64,000 nucleotides of DNA from Flavobacteriales bacterium ALC-1 (GTDB taxonomy: Bacteria; Bacteroidota; Bacteroidia; Flavobacteriales; Flavobacteriaceae): positions 248,001 to 312,000 of the forward strand of contig ABHI01000002.1 in assembly GCA_000171875.1 (NCBI GenBank). Direction: 5' to 3'. The translations under genes and the position numbers were made by a program. How positions within the stretch are numbered: the first letter of the stretch is position 1; every line of letters begins with the position of its first letter. The notes beneath the pieces are model-generated. The model had not been told where the DNA came from. It worked only from the letters and a program-made list of their open reading frames with translations, and ran no database searches. Below, one piece after another: positions 56,276 through 64,000 of this stretch.

Positions 56276-56283
56276 TAGTTTTG
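56276..56283 (+). promoter_or_regulatory. -7 box for the ferredoxin reductase gene
   Basis: TAGTTTTG matches TAnnTTTG and is 18 bases before the ATG at 56301. No -33 TTG is present, which fits an activator-dependent promoter. Confidence 0.45.
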
Positions 56284-56300
56284 TTTCCAACTTTACATTC

Positions 56301-57362
56301 ATGATTACAACAGATATACTTATTATTGGTGCAGGTCCAACAGGATTGTTTACCGTTTTTGAAGCTGGTCTTTTAAAGTTAAAGTGTCATTTAATTGATG
56401 CCTTGCCTCAACCTGGTGGTCAGTGTTCTGAGATTTACCCTAAAAAACCGATTTACGATATTCCTGCATATCCAGAAATTTTAGCAGGCGATTTAACGGA
56501 TAAGTTAATGGAACAGTGCAAACAGTTTGAGCCAGGTTTTACACTAGGTGAGCGTGCTGAAACAATTGAAAAGCAAGAAGATGGTACATTTATTGTAACT
56601 ACCAATAAAGGGACTAAACATCAAGCTCCAGTTATTGCTATTGCTAGTGGTTTAGGGAGTTTTGAGCCAAGAAAGCCTTTAATTCATAATATTGCAGATT
56701 TTGAAGATAAGGGAGTTGAATATATTATTAAAGAGCCAGAGTTATATCGTGATAAGAAAGTGGTTATTGCTGGTGGAGGAGATTCGGCTTTAGATTGGAG
56801 TATTTTTTTAAGCGATATTGCTTCTGAAGTCACTTTGATACACAGAAGAAATGAATTTCGTGGTCACTTAGACTCAGTAGAGAAAGTTCAAGAATTAAAA
56901 AATAAAGGAAAAATCAATTTAATTACTCCGGCAGAAGTTGTTGGTATTGTTGGTGATAAAAGAGTGAGTGCTGTAGTTGTAAAACAAGCACAACATATAG
57001 AGAAAGAATTTGAAGTAGAATGTGATCATTTTGTACCTCTTTTTGGATTATCTCCAAAGTTGGGTCCAATTGCAAATTGGGGACTTGAAATAGAAAAGAA
57101 TGCTATTAAAGTTAATAATGCGTTAGATTATCAAACTAACATTCCGGGCATATTTGCTATCGGTGATGGTAATACATATCCAGGAAAACTGAAGTTGATT
57201 CTCTGTGGCTTCCATGAGGCGACATTAATGTGTCAAGCAGCTTATCAAATTATCAATCCAGGAAAACGCTACGTTTTAAAATACACAACGGTAAGTGGTA
57301 TTGATGGATTTGATGGCACACGTAAAGAAGCGCCTAAGGCAGTTGTAAAAGCAATAGAATAA
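56301..57362 (+). CDS. Thioredoxin-reductase-like ferredoxin--NADP reductase
   Basis: This 353-residue FAD/NAD(P) oxidoreductase has LIIGAGPTGLFTVFEAG (FAD, about 6-22), PGGQCSEIYPKKPIYDIPAYP, the second nucleotide motif IAGGGDSALDW near 155 and IFAIGDGNTYPGK near 290. The CxxC redox pair of thioredoxin reductase is absent, matching the YumC-type ferredoxin/flavodoxin reductase. It abuts the ferredoxin gene, its likely electron partner. A CRP/FNR-type palindrome precedes it. Confidence 0.92.
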   Translation: MITTDILIIGAGPTGLFTVFEAGLLKLKCHLIDALPQPGGQCSEIYPKKPIYDIPAYPEILAGDLTDKLMEQCKQFEPGFTLGERAETIEKQEDGTFIVTTNKGTKHQAPVIAIASGLGSFEPRKPLIHNIADFEDKGVEYIIKEPELYRDKKVVIAGGGDSALDWSIFLSDIASEVTLIHRRNEFRGHLDSVEKVQELKNKGKINLITPAEVVGIVGDKRVSAVVVKQAQHIEKEFEVECDHFVPLFGLSPKLGPIANWGLEIEKNAIKVNNALDYQTNIPGIFAIGDGNTYPGKLKLILCGFHEATLMCQAAYQIINPGKRYVLKYTTVSGIDGFDGTRKEAPKAVVKAIE

Positions 57363-57698
57363 TTGAATAATCCAGATATAAATATTATAATTATAGATCG
57401 AGAAGGTGAAACTCATAAAATTGAGGCACCTACTGATATGGCTATGAATCTAATGGAAGTCGTTCGTTCTTATGAACTTGCTCCCGAAGGCACAATTGGT
57501 GTTTGTGGTGGTATGGCGATGTGCGCCTCTTGCCAATGTTATGTATTAAGTGAAACTGAACTACCAGAAATGCAAGATGATGAAGAGGCAATGCTTTCTG
57601 AAGCCTTTTATGTAAAAGATAATTCACGTTTAGGTTGCCAAATTCAAATGACTCCCGAAATGGAAGGCTTAGAGGTTGAGTTGGCTCCTGAGTCTTAA
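57363..57698 (+). CDS. 2Fe-2S ferredoxin (adrenodoxin-type)
   Basis: The 111-residue protein has cysteines C48, C54, C57 and C92, a C-x5-C-x2-C...C arrangement that binds one 2Fe-2S cluster (VCGGMAMCASCQCY). It is very acidic in the middle (PEMQDDEEAML), as in electron-transfer ferredoxins. It begins with TTG directly after the reductase stop, so both are made together; the pair would transfer electrons from NADPH. Confidence 0.92.
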   Translation: MNNPDINIIIIDREGETHKIEAPTDMAMNLMEVVRSYELAPEGTIGVCGGMAMCASCQCYVLSETELPEMQDDEEAMLSEAFYVKDNSRLGCQIQMTPEMEGLEVELAPES

Positions 57699-57700
57699 CA

Positions 57701-57722
57701 AATTCCTGCGAAGGCAGGAATT
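57701..57722. repeat. Perfect 9-bp-stem palindrome (TTCCTGC family), copy 3
   Basis: AATTCCTGC pairs with GCAGGAATT around GAAG, immediately after the ferredoxin gene stop. It has no T-run, so it is a repeat element rather than a terminator. It is the best preserved of three copies. Confidence 0.65.
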
Positions 57723-57732
57723 CATAATTATA

Positions 57733-58212
57733 TCAGCAAGTCCACTCTTTAATAAGAATAAGTAGTGTAAATGAAAAGGTAATAGGTGTTATAGTTATAA
57801 AGCCTGTATACCAACTATAATATACTTCGTATTTTAAGTCTCCATTATTTTTTTGATAAATTCCATCTGATAGTTCCGTATGAGCAGCCTCAAATTGTTG
57901 GTATTTATTAGAAACGTGGAATCCTTCTTTCTTAGTGATTTTTTTAGAAAGTATCATTACAACTTTACAGATTAACAACGTATTAAATGGTGAGAATGTA
58001 AATACTAAGCATTGATAGCCGCAAAGATAATTCCAATCGGTCAAAAGCATTACTATTCCAATAACACCAATGAAAAAAGAGATTTTGAGATATTTTTTAA
58101 ATCTGTTTTTATCTTTCAAATCTTCAGACGAAAATATTAAAGGTAGATTCAAAAGACCGCTAATAATAATTATCATCCAGAAGTACATTTCTAATAACTC
58201 CATACCAATCAC
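57733..58212 (-). CDS. Membrane protein of unknown function
   Basis: I do not recognise a family for this 159-residue protein. It has about four hydrophobic segments (WMIIIISGLLNLPLIF, FFIGVIGIVMLL, FTFSPFNTLLICKVVMIL and a terminal FSFTLLILI) and a charged middle. GTG at 58212 overlaps the upstream metallophosphoesterase stop (TGA at 58209-58211), and an ATG at 58203 is an alternative. It is co-transcribed with the phosphoesterase. Residues ending in KEWTC give one C-terminal cysteine. Confidence 0.6.
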   Translation of the reverse strand: MIGMELLEMYFWMIIIISGLLNLPLIFSSEDLKDKNRFKKYLKISFFIGVIGIVMLLTDWNYLCGYQCLVFTFSPFNTLLICKVVMILSKKITKKEGFHVSNKYQQFEAAHTELSDGIYQKNNGDLKYEVYYSWYTGFITITPITFSFTLLILIKEWTC

Positions 58213-59105
58213 TCAGTCCTATAATCAACCAAAGCAGTAGGCCCTTCCAATAAAAAACGGTCAATCTTCAATGTGCCATCTTCTGTAGTCACAATCTGCC
58301 ATTTTATTAAAGAAATTTTACCATTTTCGATTTCAATACCAGTAATACTTCTCGGATGTACACAACTACCATCATTAAAAAAAGCAATATCACCTGGTTC
58401 TGGGAAACGTGGTCTGTGCGTATGACCAACAATTGTAATTAAATTGTTGTTTTCCGAAATCCACTTTTTGGTTTTACGTTCTACTCTAATAAGGTTTTTA
58501 TAGTTTTTCGCAGGACTAGTCGGATCCGCGATACCCATTACGTTTAATGGTTTCCAGAGCACACGTACCATAAATCGACTCCATTTCCAGAAGAGGTAAT
58601 TCCACCAATCGGCTTGATGTCCATGACATAAAAATAATTCTTGCCCAGATTCAGAATGCTCTAAAACAATCCCTTCATGATATTTTATATCACAAAACAA
58701 TTCCACATCTTCTCCAGTTTTAGGGTCGAAATAGGTTGATAAATGTTTTGCCACATATTCAGGATCGCGATAAACCATATCATGATTTCCCCAAATCATA
58801 TGCAAACGTTCTTGTTGATGGAACATTCGCATTAACATATAGACATTTTTGTGAGCGTTTAATATGGATTCAAAAGATAGGTTTTCCCATAATTCATCAC
58901 CATCGCCAAGTTCGCAATAACTAAAACCTTCAGCATAATAATGTTTTAATGCATGAAAGTAAATATTTCTGTTATTGGCAAAATCGTCTGCAAAGCTATT
59001 ATCACCTCTATGGCAATCACTAAATAGAATAAATTTAGATGAATTGCCAAAGGTAATTCGCTTTGCATTTTTATAGGCGCGATCTAATCTGGTTTTTGAA
59101 GACAT
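58209..59105 (-). CDS. Calcineurin-like metallophosphoesterase
   Basis: This 298-residue protein has the metallophosphoesterase metal site spread over FSDCHRGDN (Asp-His), ELGDGDELWE, MIWGNHDMVYR (GNHD near residue 110), FLCHGHQADWW and VGHTHRPRFP. It would hydrolyse phosphoesters such as UDP-diacylglucosamine-like or nucleotide substrates; the exact one is open. No signal peptide, so it acts in the cytoplasm or peripherally. It overlaps the following membrane-protein gene by four bases. Confidence 0.87.
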   Translation of the reverse strand: MSSKTRLDRAYKNAKRITFGNSSKFILFSDCHRGDNSFADDFANNRNIYFHALKHYYAEGFSYCELGDGDELWENLSFESILNAHKNVYMLMRMFHQQERLHMIWGNHDMVYRDPEYVAKHLSTYFDPKTGEDVELFCDIKYHEGIVLEHSESGQELFLCHGHQADWWNYLFWKWSRFMVRVLWKPLNVMGIADPTSPAKNYKNLIRVERKTKKWISENNNLITIVGHTHRPRFPEPGDIAFFNDGSCVHPRSITGIEIENGKISLIKWQIVTTEDGTLKIDRFLLEGPTALVDYRTE

Positions 59106-59134
59106 ATAGACAATTTGAACTAAAGTAGTAAAAC

Positions 59135-59830
59135 TTATTCAATTTTATTTAGTGCAATAGGCAGCAAACGTTCCACAAATTTTAAATAAGCCAATTCCGA
59201 TGGATGTAGACCGTCAGAAGCAACAAGCTCAGGGTTCTCAAGTCCTTGACGTGTAATATCAGTGATGTTGACAAATGTAACTCCATTTACCGCACAGTGG
59301 TTTTCAGCAAAACTGTTGTATTGATCTATTTCTTCTGATGTTGTTGGCGAGAATCCAAACCCTTGACCAAAAGATGTATATGCATAATCTGGAATAGATA
59401 TTACTATAACATTATTGACATCTCCTTTAGCGAACTCAATAGATTTAGTTATTAATTCTGGAAACTCTTGTTCATATAAAGAAAGCGGCCTGTTTTGATA
59501 TTGATTATTAACACCAATCAATAGTGTTACTAAATCATAGGTGTTTGGAAGATTTTGACCATCTATGGCATTGAGTAAATCTGTTGTTTTCCAGCCTGTT
59601 TGAGCAATAATATTTAAATCAAAGATATCTTGTTCAGGAAAAAACGTTATTAAACTATCCTTTAATTGTTCTGGATAGCGGCAAGTGTCACAAACACTTT
59701 GTCCAATAGTATAACTATCACCAAGTGATAAGATATTATAATTTTTAGGACTATAATTTTGTGCATCATCACCAGATTTGCAAGCGAATACTAAAAATAA
59801 GCATATTAAAAATAAACCTAACTTTTTCAT
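59135..59830 (-). CDS. SGNH/GDSL hydrolase lipoprotein
   Basis: This 231-residue lipoprotein (lipobox FLVFAC, Cys17) has the GDSL block LSLGDSYTIG, block III LIGVNNQY and the catalytic Asp-His in SDGLHPSELAY. It resembles secreted esterases of the TAP/thioesterase I group. An upstream frame to 59887 runs through a terminator hairpin and is not credible; the ATG at 59830 gives the signal peptide MKKLGLFLICLFL. It is a second, smaller SGNH protein next to the one at 21974. The substrate is unknown. Confidence 0.88.
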   Translation of the reverse strand: MKKLGLFLICLFLVFACKSGDDAQNYSPKNYNILSLGDSYTIGQSVCDTCRYPEQLKDSLITFFPEQDIFDLNIIAQTGWKTTDLLNAIDGQNLPNTYDLVTLLIGVNNQYQNRPLSLYEQEFPELITKSIEFAKGDVNNVIVISIPDYAYTSFGQGFGFSPTTSEEIDQYNSFAENHCAVNGVTFVNITDITRQGLENPELVASDGLHPSELAYLKFVERLLPIALNKIE

Positions 59831-59860
59831 AAACGTAAAGATAACAGATTCATAAAATAA

Positions 59861-59892
59861 AAAATGCCTCTCACTTAAGAGAGGCATTTTTT
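59861..59892. terminator. Terminator between the dehydrogenase and SGNH genes
   Basis: AAAATGCCTCTC pairs with GAGAGGCATTTT around ACTTAA. On the minus strand it has a T-run after it and ends the acyl-CoA dehydrogenase transcript about 40 bases after that stop. Confidence 0.85.
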
Positions 59893-59932
59893 ATAATTAA
59901 GTTTATCTGAGACACCAAATGTCGCTTTGCGA

Positions 59933-61111
59933 CTATTTAAAAGCATTTAAACCAGTTACATCTAAACCTGTAATTAGTAAATGAATATCATGTGTACCTT
60001 CATATGTGACTACACTTTCTAAGTTCATCATATGTCTCATAATAGAATATTCGCCACTAATTCCCATACCTCCTAACATCTGTCTTGCATCACGAGCGAT
60101 AGTTAAGGCCATATCTACATTATTACGTTTAGCCATAGATATTTGGGCTGAAGTAGCTGTGCCAGCTTCTCTCATTACTCCAAGTCTCCAAGCTAATAAT
60201 TGTGCTTTAGTGATTTCTGTAATCATCTCAGCTAATTTCTTTTGTTGCAATTGAAATTGCCCAATTGGCTTCCCAAATTGTATACGTTCTTTGCTATAAC
60301 GTAAAGCAGTATCGTAACAGTCCATTGCAGCTCCAATTGCTCCCCAAGCAATTCCAAAACGTGCAGAGTCTAAACAGCCTAAAGGTGCTCCTAGTCCAGA
60401 TTTATTTGGTAGTAAATTCTCTTTTGGTACTTTGACATTGTCAAAAATAAGCTCTCCAGTTGCCGAAGCTCTAAGTGACCATTTGTTATGTGTTTCTGGT
60501 GTTGAAAAACCTTCCATACCACGTTCTACGATTAATCCGTGAATACGACCTTCTTCATTTTTAGCCCAAACCACAGCGATTTGACAAAAAGGAGAATTAG
60601 AAATCCACATCTTAGCACCGTTTAAAAGATAATGATCTCCCATATCTTTAAAGTTGGTGACCATACCTCCTGGATTAGAGCCATGATCTGGCTCGGTTAA
60701 GCCAAAAGAACCGATCCATTCACCAGAAGCTAATTTTGGTAAATATTTTTGACGCTGTTCTTCGTTTCCGTATTTCCAGATGGGATACATAACTAAAGAT
60801 GACTGAACAGAAGCTGTACTACGTACACCAGAATCTCCACGTTCAATTTCTTGCATTATTAAACCATAAGAAATTTGATCTAATCCTGCCCCTCCATACT
60901 CGACTGGTATATAAGGTCCAAAAGCTCCAATTTCTGCTAAACCACTAACAATAGATGTCGGGAATTCTGCTTTTTGTGCGGCTTCTTCAATAATTGGTGA
61001 AACATCACGTTTTACCCATTCTCTTGCCGCATCTCGCACTAATTTGTGCTCTTCGGTAAGTAATTCGTCTAGGTTATAATAATCGGGTGCTTCGAATAAA
61101 TCTGGTTTCAT
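59933..61111 (-). CDS. Glutaryl-CoA dehydrogenase-type acyl-CoA dehydrogenase
   Basis: This 392-residue flavoenzyme has the acyl-CoA dehydrogenase fold. Several signatures fit glutaryl-CoA dehydrogenase: RSTASVQSSLVMYPIWKYG, the FAD loop GSFGLTEPDHGSNPGGM and the catalytic glutamate in VTYEGTHDIHLLI (near residue 371). It would turn glutaryl-CoA into crotonyl-CoA in lysine and tryptophan breakdown, complementing the saccharopine dehydrogenase in this window. A TTG further upstream (61135) adds eight residues; ATG 61111 is preferred. Confidence 0.9.
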   Translation of the reverse strand: MKPDLFEAPDYYNLDELLTEEHKLVRDAAREWVKRDVSPIIEEAAQKAEFPTSIVSGLAEIGAFGPYIPVEYGGAGLDQISYGLIMQEIERGDSGVRSTASVQSSLVMYPIWKYGNEEQRQKYLPKLASGEWIGSFGLTEPDHGSNPGGMVTNFKDMGDHYLLNGAKMWISNSPFCQIAVVWAKNEEGRIHGLIVERGMEGFSTPETHNKWSLRASATGELIFDNVKVPKENLLPNKSGLGAPLGCLDSARFGIAWGAIGAAMDCYDTALRYSKERIQFGKPIGQFQLQQKKLAEMITEITKAQLLAWRLGVMREAGTATSAQISMAKRNNVDMALTIARDARQMLGGMGISGEYSIMRHMMNLESVVTYEGTHDIHLLITGLDVTGLNAFK

Positions 61112-61239
61112 TTGTTCTTGTTTATTGTTTTTCAATGGTCAAATGCTGTCGCTATGCTCAAGTCATATTTAATGATTGAAATTTTGATGCACCAAATTTA
61201 AAGAAAGCAAAAGAAACTATAACGTTTTCGGCGTAAAAT

Positions 61240-62326
61240 TTATATGTTTAAAAATTTACTTATTAACGTATGAAAATGGTGAACGCCTTGTTCTCTTGTT
61301 GGAGAAAATCTCCCAGCTTTGTAAAAGGAAGAACGGACTCCTTTTTGAACATTTTCAACGACAAATTCATCTTCGCGTTCTACTTTTTCAAGGGCACTTC
61401 CTGCACCTTCATTAAGTTTTGATGGGTCGTAAACATAAGAAATGAAAGACACCTTGGTTCTATTTATATCTAATGGTTTTACCACATTTATAGAAAGTCC
61501 CCAAGGATAAAAATTAAACATCATATTCGGGAATACCCAATAATAATATGCAGATACGTTTTTGCCATAATCAATATGGTCTTCAGGAAGATTAAAAACT
61601 TCTGTGGCCTCATCAGTGTACCCTATTTGCAAATTACAATACTCATAAACTTCTGTTTTGTAACTGCCATAGTCTAAAATAGAATTCAAGTCTTCATGCA
61701 CAAAAGGGATATGAAAGCCTTCTAAGTAATTATCACAATACAAAGCCCAATTTGCATGCACTAGATAGTCTTTAGAAATTGAGGTGTCCAAATAAATTCA
61801 TCCATAGGTAAAAACCAATTCGCTCATTCATTTTATCAATAACTTGTTGAAAATCGAATGAAGGATTTAGGCCTGCAAATAGTAATGGTCCTAATTTCCG
61901 TAATGGAAATTGGTGTAGATTGTCACATGGTCTAGGAAAATTTTCAGTTTCATTGAATTCGGGCATGTGCTCAAATTCACCTTTTAGATTAAAACGTCTC
62001 CCATGATACATACAAGTTAGTTTTTTTGATTTGCCAGGATGTAAAGCTACAACATTGCCTCGATGCGTGCACACATTTGTTAAACAACTGATATGCTCAT
62101 CCTTATTGCGAGTCAATAACATTGGTTCAGTTAAGAAAGAGTCTAGCAAGATAAATGGATGCACAGATTGTGGAAGTTTAACTAAATTTTCATCGCCAAT
62201 GAATTGCCAAGATTTAAGAAATATTTGCTCTTTTATAGCTTCAAAAGTAGCTGGATCTTTATAAAAAAGTGCAGGAAGCGTTTCGGCTTTTTTGATATCT
62301 GGGTCAATATAATAGTTCTTATTCAT
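61240..62326 (-). pseudogene. Rieske-type aromatic-ring-hydroxylating oxygenase alpha subunit, frameshifted
   Basis: Two reading frames cover one protein. The first (62326 to 61772) begins MNKNYYIDPDI and carries the Rieske centre CTHRG and CMYHGR. The second (61791 to 61240) carries the mononuclear-iron part NYLEGFHIPFVH. They are joined by a +1 shift. If one T is restored in the T5 run opposite 61810-61814 and one in the T3 run opposite 61790-61792, the junction reads GFLPMDEFILDTSIS and the whole gene is open. It is either two base-calling losses or a true pseudogene. Substrate, if active, unknown. Confidence 0.8.
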
Positions 62327-62394
62327 AAAAATTATAATTGTACATTCGTTCGTGCTCCTAAATTTACGTAAATAATACTTATCGCTTTAACAAC

Positions 62395-63706
62395 ATGATA
62401 ATGAGTTCTAAATCGCAAAAAATAGGATTGATTACTGCAACGTCTTTGGTTGTAGGTAATATGATAGGTTCAGGTATTTTTGTTTTGCCAGCGACTCTTG
62501 CAAAATATGGAAGTGTAAGCTTATTAGGCTGGTTATTTACAGCGGCAGGAGCTTTAGTATTAGCTAAAATATTTAGTAACTTAAGTAAGTTACTAGTCAA
62601 TAAAAGTGGAGGCCTTATGTTTTGCTAAAGAAGGCTTTGGGGATTTTATAGGTTTTTTAGTGGCTTGGGGCTACTGGATATCATGTTGGGTTGTTAATGC
62701 AGGTATAGCAGTCGCAATTATTAGTGCTTTGACTATTTTCTTTCCTGTATTGGAGACCAATTCAATATTAGCTGTTGTTTTAGGACTTGCGTTTATTTGG
62801 TTTTTCACATGGATTAATGTTAAGGGTGTTAGAGCATCAGGGAAATTTCAAGTGATTACAACCGCTTTAAAGTTATTGCCTTTAGTATTTATAATCATTT
62901 TAGGTTTTTTCTTTTTTAGCTTAGATAATTTTCCAGAATTTAATATATCAGGTCAAAGTAATTTGCAAGCATTTTCTGCAGTGGCCACTTTGACGTTATT
63001 TGCTTTTTTAGGGATTGAATGTGCTACTATTCCTGCTGAAAATGTTAAAAATCCTGAGAGAATTATTCCCAAAGCGACCATGTTAGGAACAACTATTGCA
63101 ACTTTAGTTTACATATTAGGAACGGTTGTTTTATTTGGAATATTACCAATTGATCAACTTATGTCATCACCTGCACCTTTTGCTGAAGCAGGAAGAATTA
63201 TTGGGGGTGAATATGCTGGTTATTTTGTTGCTGCTGGAGCAGCAATTTCGGCTATTGGTGCGCTTAATGGATGGATTTTAATTGCAGGTCAATTGCCAAT
63301 GGCGACCGCTAAGGATAATATGTTTCCTAGAGTATTTAAAAAGCAAAATAAAAGCGAAGCACCTTATTTAGGTTTGATTATTGGAAGTGTTTTAAGCTCA
63401 ATCATTATGCTCATGAATTTTACAGAAGGCTTGGTCGATCAGTTTGAGTTCATAGTGCTTCTAACGACACTTACTGCTCTTATTCCTTATCTTTTCGTAG
63501 CCTCAGCTTATATGATCATAACCATTAATATGGGGGTTTTTAAGAACGATAAATTTAAGATTATACTACTTTCAGTTTTAGGATTTCTTTATGCACTTTG
63601 GGCAATTTATGGATCTGGAAGCGATACGGTTTTTTATGGATTCTTATTATTACTGTTGGGAATTCCGTTTTATATAATTATGAAATACAATCAAAATAAA
63701 GACTAA
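62395..63706 (+). pseudogene. APC-family amino-acid permease, frameshifted
   Basis: The N-terminal frame (62395-62628) has the APC motif SLVVGNMIGSGIFVLPATLA, and the C-terminal frame (62606-63706) carries the remaining membrane helices with FAFLGIECATIPAENVKNPE. The expected junction SGGPYVFAKEG is broken: GGCC at 62611-62614 and TTTT at 62620-62623 each seem to lack one base. Restoring both gives one 12-helix-type transporter of about 435 residues. It may carry an amino acid used by neighbouring genes. Confidence 0.8.
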
Positions 63707-63715
63707 TAAAGATTT

Positions 63716-64000
63716 ATGAGTACTACACATCATTCCGAGTATTTAAAACTAGAATCCGTTTATATTAAGCCAGCAAAAAATGCTTTTGTTTCTAATGATG
63801 AATTGACTGAACAATGGCAAGAACTTAATTATTTAGCTCGTCCAGATTTTAATAGTTCATTGGAAGAGTATAAAATGTTTCAAGAGTACTTTATCACTAA
63901 AAATATTGAAATACAGTTTTTTCCATTTGATGAGAATGTAAAAATTGACTCTATTTATTGTAGAGATGCGTCCATTGCGACAGATTTTGGAATGCTTATT
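63716..64000 (+). CDS. Dimethylarginine dimethylaminohydrolase-like protein (5' part)
   Basis: An ATG at 63716 opens a frame that runs off the window end (95 codons). It contains QFFPFDENVKIDSIYCRDASIATDFGMLI-like sequence, where the RDxSI block fits the pentein fold of arginine deiminase and dimethylarginine hydrolases. The active-site Cys would lie beyond the edge. It begins ten bases after the permease gene, suggesting one arginine/methylarginine operon, which is an inference. Confidence 0.75.
   Translation, partial: MSTTHHSEYLKLESVYIKPAKNAFVSNDELTEQWQELNYLARPDFNSSLEEYKMFQEYFITKNIEIQFFPFDENVKIDSIYCRDASIATDFGMLI

Noticed and set aside
59831..59887. An upstream extension of the SGNH lipoprotein
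   Set aside because: It is coded by an intrinsic terminator hairpin and would bury the lipoprotein signal peptide.

Overview
The window is AT-rich bacterial chromosome from a member of the Bacteroidetes, almost certainly a marine-type Flavobacteriaceae. The evidence is a type IX secretion C-terminal sorting domain, a TonB receptor with an N-terminal carboxypeptidase-like domain, Bacteroidetes-only families (DUF4270, DUF4271, DUF4296, DUF5916), an atpDC pair separated from the other ATP synthase genes, a DksA-like protein that has lost its zinc cysteines, and promoter -7 boxes of the Bacteroidetes form TAnnTTTG. No rRNA, tRNA, CRISPR array, prophage or insertion sequence was seen. Most of the window is core or housekeeping genome in short operons. 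Many strand switches are closed by perfect intrinsic terminators.

Layout. 0-9.7 kb: an AstE/AspA-type deacylase, 5-formyl-THF cyclo-ligase, lspA, two secreted proteins of unknown role, a dksA-like gene, ileS, a Crp/Fnr regulator and radA. 9.8-14.5 kb: two tandem secreted esterase-fold paralogues whose nucleophile serine is replaced by aspartate, a flippase-like membrane protein, panD and panC. 14.6-25.5 kb (+): a starch-synthase N-domain protein, a DUF4270 lipoprotein, glmS, a TonB receptor with an SGNH-hydrolase lipoprotein, and atpD-atpC. 25.5-34.7 kb (-): a Gfo/Idh/MocA oxidoreductase, a large FG-GAP/ASPIC lipoprotein, a DUF5916 outer-membrane protein, an NTF2-like/DJ-1 fusion, a membrane-anchored AraC regulator and a solitary umuD. 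34.7-35.2 kb is the only long non-coding stretch and carries remnants of dispersed repeats.

35-47.8 kb: aldo/keto reductase, EamA transporter, an Lrp regulator with a saccharopine-dehydrogenase-like enzyme, DUF423, pckA, hemD, DUF4271, a polyprenol-phosphate mannosyltransferase, a dihydroorotase-like protein, DUF4296, an epimerase and tyrS. 47.9-54.7 kb: a LuxE-like acyl-protein synthetase, a T9SS-sorted protein, a PhoB/PhoR-like two-component pair, a MurG-like glycosyltransferase with a damaged or unusual 5' end, trmB, a LysE exporter and an alkyltransferase-like protein. 54.8-57.7 kb: an Fe-S/electron-transfer cluster (Mrp ATPase, Nfu scaffold, ferredoxin-NADP reductase, ferredoxin), with a perfect CRP/FNR-type palindrome in front of the last two genes. 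57.7-64 kb: a membrane protein, a metallophosphoesterase, an SGNH lipoprotein, glutaryl-CoA dehydrogenase, a Rieske oxygenase and an amino-acid permease that are each split by frameshifts, and the start of a DDAH-like gene.

The strongest second-look items are the Asp-for-Ser esterase-fold pair, the CRP/FNR-type operator placed at about -40 of a flavobacterial promoter, and a set of apparent one-base homopolymer losses that break three genes between 52.8 and 61.7-62.7 kb (either assembly error or real decay). I did not find a convincing new multi-gene system such as a defence island or a biosynthetic cluster.
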